Position numbers and translations under genes: made by a program
Notes under the pieces: generated by a model
Told to the model about the DNA's origin: nothing
The model's database searches: none
What the model saw: only the letters and a program-made list of their open reading frames with translations
Shown here: piece by piece, positions 49,701 through 58,300 of the stretch
Position numbering within the stretch: the stretch's first letter is position 1
Layout: every line of letters starts with the position of its first letter
NCBI GenBank assembly: GCA_029204225.1
Contig: CM055112.1
Coordinates: forward strand, 42,227,176-42,291,175
Source of the DNA: Diphasiastrum complanatum
Taxonomy: Eukaryota > Streptophyta > Lycopodiopsida > Lycopodiales > Lycopodiaceae
Direction of reading: 5' to 3'
Length of the DNA: 64,000 nt

Positions 49701-52700
49701 ACTTGCAGCCATTAAGAAGATGAAGTCCCATAAGGCCAGAGATATTGAAGACCTCGAGTATGAACTCCTTTCTTATGCATCTGACTTACTTGCCCCCACC
49801 ATAGCCACTCTTCTTAATTCCGCAGTTGTTTCTGGTTTCCCATCGTCTTGGTGCACTAACATTATCCACCATAGCCACTCTTCTTAATTCTGCAGTTGTT
49901 TCTGGTTTCCCATCGGCTTGGTGCACTAACATTATCCACCCCATCCATAAGAATGGTGACCCCATGGTTCCGAGTAACTACCGCACTATCATGATTGGGC
50001 ATGTCTTGGCGAAGCTATATGGTACTATACTTTAGCTGTTGTGAGTTCAGAGGTGGAGACTTGGAGACTACTTGCTATGGGTCAGGCAAGTTTTTGGGCC
50101 CATTATTCTACTACAGATCACATCTTCACATTACTGGCCTTGATTGAGGAGGCTAAGAACAGGAAAGAGAGGGTTTACTGTTGTTTTGTGGACTTCAGGA
50201 AAGCCTTTGATTCTGTTCCTCGATCATTGCTCATTACAAGTTGAGCTTGTGTCAACCGTCTACCCTAGGAATGCTTTGTCGCTGGATGAATCAGGTGATC
50301 TTTGGAAAGCACATGGAGCAGTACATTTCAGTGAAATCGTTCACACTGATTCACGCGGCTTTGCATGGTACACCGATTCCATGGGGCAGGGTTTCTTATG
50401 ATGCATTCACAAAATGTTTAGAAAGTAATAAGAAATATAGTGAGTGGGAGCACATACTACAAAGATATGTGACAAGTTCGGCGTACTAATCAGGAGTCAT
50501 GGTTACTCCAACAGAGTTCCCTATAGGAATGGGCATTGAGCAGTATTATGTCGCTACCAGACCTGCCGGGCGAGGATGTGGAAGTGCAATCAGACTCATT
50601 CAGCCTGAGGCAACAGCAGGAAGCAGAAACTGAAGAGGAAATGGCATGAGATTTGGCTGACATACAGTAGCGGAATGAGGACATATACGGGGACCTGTCA
50701 CGACATTTCACAATCGCAGTCGATTTGATGCAAGAAACCACCAATCCTCCGCAAGATACAGACGCCTTGGTGAGTAACACCAGGTATGTTGATGATGGCA
50801 AAATCCGAATGTTCTTACAAACGGCCAATAATTTTTCCCCGGGGCTACAGTTATGGACTCGGCTCATTACATTCGCCGCGTCCATTTACATTTACTTTAC
50901 TTTATGCATAACCGGGCCTTGGGCCCTTTTTTATTCATTAGTGACACTTAGACTATATGGTTGGCCTTTGGCCTTATTATTCATTATTAGGCCATTTGGA
51001 CATATTACTGGAGAGTGGGGGCCTTCTTGGAGGGCGCACTATTTTCCCTCCCAGTTGGGCCCTAGCCACCGGAAGCTTCCTTTTAGGGCTTCCTCTTGGC
51101 TATAAGTAGGGAAACTGTGTCATTTGTTATTCAGCTGATGATATTGATCTCTCTCTTTAGTCTCCTTAATCTCTCTCTTTTCTGCTTTCTAGGGTTAAGT
51201 CTTGCTTATGTGCTGCTTTCATAGCTTAAGTCTTGCTTATGTGATGCTTTCATAGCTTAGCTCTAGATCAGCTGTGGCTCTATTCTTAACTTGGTATCAG
51301 AGCACTTTCCTGATTGCTGAATTTCAGATCTGATTTTCTGATTGGGTGCCCATTTTCCTTGCTGATTTTTCTCTCTTTGCTGAGGGCTTTCGTCTCTTTG
51401 CTTCAGCAACATTCAGCACAGTTTGGAGGAGGACCAGCTCCTATCAAAGCATTTTCCTTGGCGGAGCTTTAGTAGATAGTTAGCGGAAGTACTTCCGCTA
51501 AATTTGGCGGCCGGAAATTTTTTTTTTTTTTTTTTGGGCAAATTATTTCCGGCGCCCAAGTTTCAACCCTCTATCACCCATTTCCAGCTTGTTTGCAGGC
51601 TCTCCAGCGCCCAATTCCCTCATCTCTTTCATCCGTTCCTCCTCCCATTTTCAGCCCTCTCACTTTTGTTTGCAGGCTGTCCAGCCGCTTCATACTTGTC
51701 ACTTTCGTCCGTTTTTGTCAAATTCCTGGTTTGCCTAAGGAATTCCATATCATGCCGATTTGATACAGATCTTCCCCATCAAAGTAAAACTCCTAATCTC
51801 AAAATTAAAACACCAATAATTTTCTTAAAACAAAAAGTAAACTATCATGACGCGGGTAATCACACGTGAGCACATTCCCCAACTTCAAGCCCCATCATGT
51901 TAGTAGTAGTAGAGCTTGTTGTCCCATCCTTTGCTTATGATTCCTCAAGTTGTCATTGATTGAATGTAATACCTGCTTTCACAATATCAAACAAGGAATA
52001 GATTACTCCTCGATTGATATCAGCCTTCCCCTCATGAGGATGATATACCTTCACACGACTGTTATTCACTACAAAAGGTATTCCTGGTGGATGATGCCAA
52101 GAAATCAGGACATTATTGCTAAACGTATCTAAAATCTGATACGGCCCTTTCCAACACTGATCCTTCGACTTCAGAGTATTGGTGATACTACCCGGGGATT
52201 ATAACACCAAATCTCGCTTCCTAAGTTCCCGCTCATGGACATGTTTATCAAACCATCTTGCCTGCTGCTGCTTAATTACCCAGTTCTGCCAGTAGGCGTA
52301 TCCTCGATGCTCCTCCAGTTTTTTCCAATACAGGCAATCGTTCACGTAGTGCCTCTTCTGGCCACAAATTATAGGTGGCTTGGATTCGCAAAGTCGGTAA
52401 CACAAACTCATAAGGCATGATTGCGTCCAAACCATAGACCAACTAAAATGGCGTGAATCCAGTAGAGATTTTGTAGGCTGTGCGATAAGCCATAATGCTG
52501 GCTATAAAAATTCATGCAAGATCCCCCTTTTCTAATACTTGTTTCGCTAAAATAGCCTTGCAACATCCGAATGTTCTTACAAACGGCCAATAATTTTTCC
52601 CTAAACATGGGTGCTTTTCATTACAAGTTTCTTCTCATACACACCTAAGATAGTTCAGAACTTCTAGAATTTATCTTTGGAAAGTCCTTAAGGGAATACA

Positions 52701-55281
52701 TCAGTGACTTGATCATTTGTAGAAAAATGAATAACTTCTTTTTCTCTTGCTTAAATTTTCTGTACCTTGCATGAAGAACTCTATGATAAGTTGTAGAGAT
52801 GCAATTTAAGGTATCACAAAAAATAGTAGTTGCATCTTGGAAAATTTCAACTTCTCGAAAACGTTTTTTTTAAGTAATCTTCAGTGGAGGAGAGTGTTAC
52901 TATGGGCTGCTTCGTGCTACCCATGATGTTGCACCTGAGCCAAGTGAGAAAGCATAAATTGATCTCTTGGTTCCAATGTCACTTGCCCAATTTGCAAGTC
53001 AAATTTTTGCAAGACAAGATCACTTTGAGCTATGTATTCAAGGCCAAAATTCAATGTGCCCTTGAGCATAGGAAATATTTGGACAAGTGATGTTATAGCA
53101 TAGATGAGGCTTTCAACGAGCCTCCTGAAAAGTTTCACATCAACAAGCTTTTGAGCCAAAGAAAGTTGTGATCTTTAACTTAGATTCAACAGGAGCAGTG
53201 TTGCAATCCAACATGTTGAATCTTTCAAGAATTTAAAGTGATACAAACTTAGCACATTGGTCTTTGTACAGATGCCTCAAAGCTAATGCTGACATATGTT
53301 TGTCCATGTGAGCTGGTCGGACTCTTGGATGTTGACGAAATGAGTAGGATGTTGTAGCATTTGGTGGTTGGACTCTATACGGTTGAAGAATTGCACATCT
53401 CCAATGTTATGTTAGATATTTTCCTAGACATAGCCTCGATACACCTTGCATTACCTTTCTAACGAAGGGCTCAATAAGCTACGGAACTCAAAACCTACCG
53501 TGAGATGAATACCAACTGGATTGGGCCTGATTTTGGTGATTAACTGGCAAATTGGGCCCTTGTCAAAACCCATATATTCATTGGCTTCAATGACAGTAAG
53601 ATCCCCAAATGATCATATAGCATGAATGTGGCACCCCCACAAACCCTCTAGTTCTAAACAGTATATGTTATCCTCAGTATCTGTCAACACTCAAGGGTGT
53701 TGTGACAGTCTGGTGTGTTGTCGATAAGAAGTGAAAAGAAGTTGACGTTGCCTGAAAGTTTATGAGACCAGAAGGGTGGCTTCATATCTGTCACTAGAAC
53801 AATATGACATAACTATTCATTTTCAGTTCCTTAAAATAAAGTATAGCCGCTAAAAGTTGCACTCCATCTTGTCGCTGATAGCAAGGGATCTTAGACTTCA
53901 AGAATAGATTGTAAGCATAAATCCAATCATATTTTCTGGAATATAGCATGGTAATAAGCAGACTTTGGAGGGAATATTTGCCCAACTTTTATAGCCCTTC
54001 CCATTATCTTCCAGTATCACCAATGTAAAATTACCTGCTACTTTGGATTGATGAATCCAAAAATGTTTCCTAAATGTACACAAAATTGATAAATGCATGG
54101 TAATCAAAGTAATGAAGCCAAGGGAAAGTCATAACAGTGTCAAAAAATTCCCCAAACTTGTCTCCTCTGTAGAAAAATAATATTTGCAACTATGTTTGAC
54201 AAAAGATATGCCATGACCCTGAAACTTTTCTCCAAGATCTAGTAATAAGTCATAACAATGAATCCTTGAGAAAGCGCCTCTGCTTTTCACAGAACGGCCA
54301 AAATTCTATTTAATTCAGCAGTACTAATGAGCAGGGGACTTGAAAAATGTGCCCAAATATAGCGTTGATCAGGCTTAAGCCTTTTGATGAAATTCAGCAG
54401 CACTATTAAACTCAAATCAGGTACAAAATATCTTCAACGAGTTCTCTTTGCCTATTCCTCTTTATTGAGGGTTCAATTTGGAGCAACGCCATAAACAGGT
54501 TCTTACGTTGAAAGATGGAAGTAAATTCCTTCAGGCAATGCTTTGGACACAAAACATGCCATGTAAATTAAGATGCTGGATTTTATTATTTTGAGGGCTA
54601 GCACCTTTTTCTGAAAGAAGTCAGTACAGTACGCACGTCTTCTTTTTGCACTGCGAACCAAGTGATTGAGGGCCAATGTCCTATCTCTTTCTCCTTTTCG
54701 CTGCAGAAAATAATAATTTGGCTTCATTGAGAATGACTACTTACTTCTGAACAGAATATAAATAAGATTGTTCTTCATTTCGCTCTTTTCTTTTTCCAGC
54801 AGAACACAACCAAACTGAAGCCTGGCTATAGTTGGCACTTGCTTCTTGCGTGCTGAAGACATTAGTGTTACAGCTAGATCAGTGCAGGCTTTACAGCCAT
54901 AATTTGCTGCAAAATGCCTGAAATATTGTCTTGTTTTTTGAGTTCAAGGTTGTAGTAGTTGATGTTCCAAATTCATTGTTGGAGGAGCAAGGCGACAGAT
55001 GTATGCTATGAGTCTCATTGAGCTCCAGGCAAGCACTCTACTGTGACTCTGAATCTCTTGCTGGAAAAGAAATGGTCTTATACAATGCAAGTTTTCTTGT
55101 TAATAAGACAGGAAGATATATTCTGGCAGGGCAACATGAGTCTGAGCAAAGAGCAAATGATTTCTCTCTCCAGTCAAGAAATGGTTTGCAATTTTATCCA
55201 ATCAAAGAAGGCACAGATCACAGATGCTGTCAAACAATCTTTGGCGGTGACTGAAATTTTCAAACTCGAAAAGCTACAGGT

Positions 55282-55322
<41 letters not shown>

Positions 55323-58300
55323 CTCTCTCTCTCCTCTCTCTCCGTTTGCCCAGCTATGGCACCCTAGCTCCATCTTTCCATCGCTCCATCATCCCTTTCC
55401 CGATCTTACATGGCACCATGAAAGTGGGAGGGGGCTAGCTCCCCTTTCCCACCATGTACCCCCTCATTATCCTCTTTGCCTGCTGCCATGCAGACAGCCG
55501 TACTGCCTGCACAGCAGTACCCTGCAGGGGCAACTGGACTCCTACCCTCGATTCTTCTTCTGTCCTACCGCCTTCTACCTCCTTCTACCACTGCTCCTCA
55601 TTCTCTGTTCCTCATTCTTGTCACCCTATTCTAGCCATATCAAAATCTATGCTCCCACAAAGTCTTACGAACAGTTCGTAGCTTGGCAAATAGAGCAACT
55701 CAACCTGGAATTCCACTCCATGAAACAGGAATTGATTCAACTCAGGACTACGGTGGCCAATCTCACAGAAGACAAAATCCAAATGCAATCCAAGATTACC
55801 TCTTTGGAACAAGAATTGGGTAGCCGGAAGAATACAACACCGGCATTCACCTCAACGAAAATATAAGAGCTGGAAGTCCAGCTAGAGCAACGGCAGTACG
55901 AGAGAATGGGAGAGATTGGCCGGAAACCGCCTAGTCTCAATTATCCAGGAAGAAGTCCATGATAACCACAATAGGTGATAGAAAAGTAGACAATATGCGG
56001 CACCTGGAGTGCCAAAAATGGGAAGAAACTAAAAATTTCAAAGCAAATTTATACATATCAGAATCAAGATTTGTAAAATGCATCAAGGGCACCTTACTAT
56101 AGCATAGTAACAACAAAACTGCGACTCAAAGCCCTCTGAACCAAGCTGATTCCAATCAAGATTCATATCAAATTTCTACGAAATCTTTTTTTGTGAGCAA
56201 AAAGTGATTTCTCCCATGTTTTTTTGAAATTTTGAAGAGCAATTAAGTTTTTTTAATTTATTTTGAAGTAGAACGCTTTGAATTGTCAAACAAAGTCTGA
56301 ATCAATTCAAATGCTATATAATGTAGGAAGATCTAATGGTCCAAAAGGGAGGAAAACAGGTATGAAAATGGACAGTTTTAGAAATTGCTGAGAGGTAAGA
56401 TTTCCACTGCTATGCTTTCTTGTGCACAAAACACAAATTTTCGTATATATTCTTGGGTTGCTTGGTAGAGGGGAATTCAAAGATCAAATAAAAGTGAAAA
56501 GTTAACTAGTAGCAAAAACAAAGTTAAAGGAACAAACTTGGGGTTTTCACCCAGAACTTAAAAACTTGAAAAATAGTTTCAAGTAGTAATGATGGCCCTA
56601 ATTAGTATATAATTGACACCCAACACCTCAAAGCGAAACATGTGCTTTGATACCATTTTACATGCAAAACATCACATACAAAACACATAATGGAGAGAAG
56701 CATGCATATAGATTGATTATGTGAACGAACAATTGCCATAATGAATGGTCCACCCAAGGGGGGCATGTACGAAATGCTGCTCCGTACAAATATATAAAAC
56801 TTTAAAATTTTCGTCAAATAGGCATTGTTTTTTTGAGTTTCTTTTGAAACAACCCCCAGCCTGTTTTGAACCTTAAGAGTGTGCTAGAAATAGGCTGTTG
56901 AGGGATTGATTTGGCAGCGAGGAACTGTTTAGGAATTTATTTGGCTGCTAACACTGTTTAGGGATCAATTTGGCAAAAATGAGCTCTCCAGGGATAGATT
57001 TTACACTCGTGACCCTAAAGACGTGCTATGGATGATATGTAGCCTATGGAAATCCCTAGAACTGGAAACCCGGGTTTATGATTGTTGTGTTCATAATAAT
57101 ATAAATTTGATTTTTGTACTTGCTGCCAACAGTTTGAACTAGCATCTCAGGTTTAAAATATATGACAGTCAATTTGGGAAGTTGGGTCTGAATTATTTTA
57201 TTCGTGTTCATATGTACGGGTCTGCCGATATCCTCCTCAAACTGACTAAGCTGATCTCAGCAAGCTAACTGGACTATAACTAGTCATTTGATCAATTATC
57301 TAATGAGGCTCACATGTCTTTCTTATACTATCTGAATGCCTACGGTCAGCAAGTTAAGATGGAGGCCCAATAATGATCATTATAATTCTAATACCAACAA
57401 ATAATAGGTGTCTTGTTCCATATCAATGTCCGTGTGCATAATATTTGACTAATACTTACCTCCTCTTAGTTGCTGCCCATTTACCTTCTATCGCCGTTGG
57501 ACCTCCTCCATTCTTTTCAAATTGTATTAATTTTTTTTAAAAACTTCAATTGCAAAGAACGAAATTCCTTGTTATTGAGTGGAGAAATTACTAACATGCC
57601 TTTTTTTTCAGTTATTTTATTAACCTAACCAAAAAGTCCTCACTCTTCTTTTGCTACACCCATCTTCTCTTGTAGGAAGTGGAGAAGAGAGAGCCTCCAA
57701 CTCTTGTAAAATCAAAAGAACAGATTTTGTGGCTCTTTTCAAGATCTCTCATTCATCGTGAAACCTTTAGTACCAGACCCCCTTAACAGTCTCCTTGCAG
57801 TTAGAACTGGGCCTCCACCCTTCCATCTCTTCAATCTGTTCTGGATGCTCTTTGTTTTCCTCCCTGTGAAATCTATTCTGCTAATGCATTTGATAAAGTG
57901 GCAATTAACTTTCATGTTTGCTTGAGATTTTCTTCAATAATCAGGCCTTGTCTATCAATACAGAATGTTTATGTTGTAGCTTTGCAAGCTTTGAACTATA
58001 AGTTCGCAGTCTTCAACTTCAAAGGTGTTGCCCCTGCTGTCTGTTACTTTTGATTAAGCCCATTTGACCTGCAAATCTCCTTCTAGATAGATGTTTCATT
58101 CCACCGGATGAAATTCCTGAAGGAACCAGATCAAGTTCGATAAAAAAATTAAACATTATGCTACAAGTAGGAAATGCAGCTCAAGAATAGCTTCAACTCA
58201 GAGATGACATTCTAAGGCTGGCTCAATCTCAACCGCATGTATACCCTACCTTTAAAGCTACGTGAGAAATAAAGAACAAGGATTAAAATTTCTGTAATTG

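Noticed and set aside
50490-50885. 131-codon frame on the - strand over the 37-bp repeat
   Set aside because: Its Ser-rich sequence is antisense to the better codon-like + strand frame and crosses into the LTR.
52880-52900. Polypurine tract plus TGTTAC as a possible LTR start on the + strand
   Set aside because: The neighbouring Copia fragment is on the opposite strand, and no LTR partner is seen, so the short match is likely chance.
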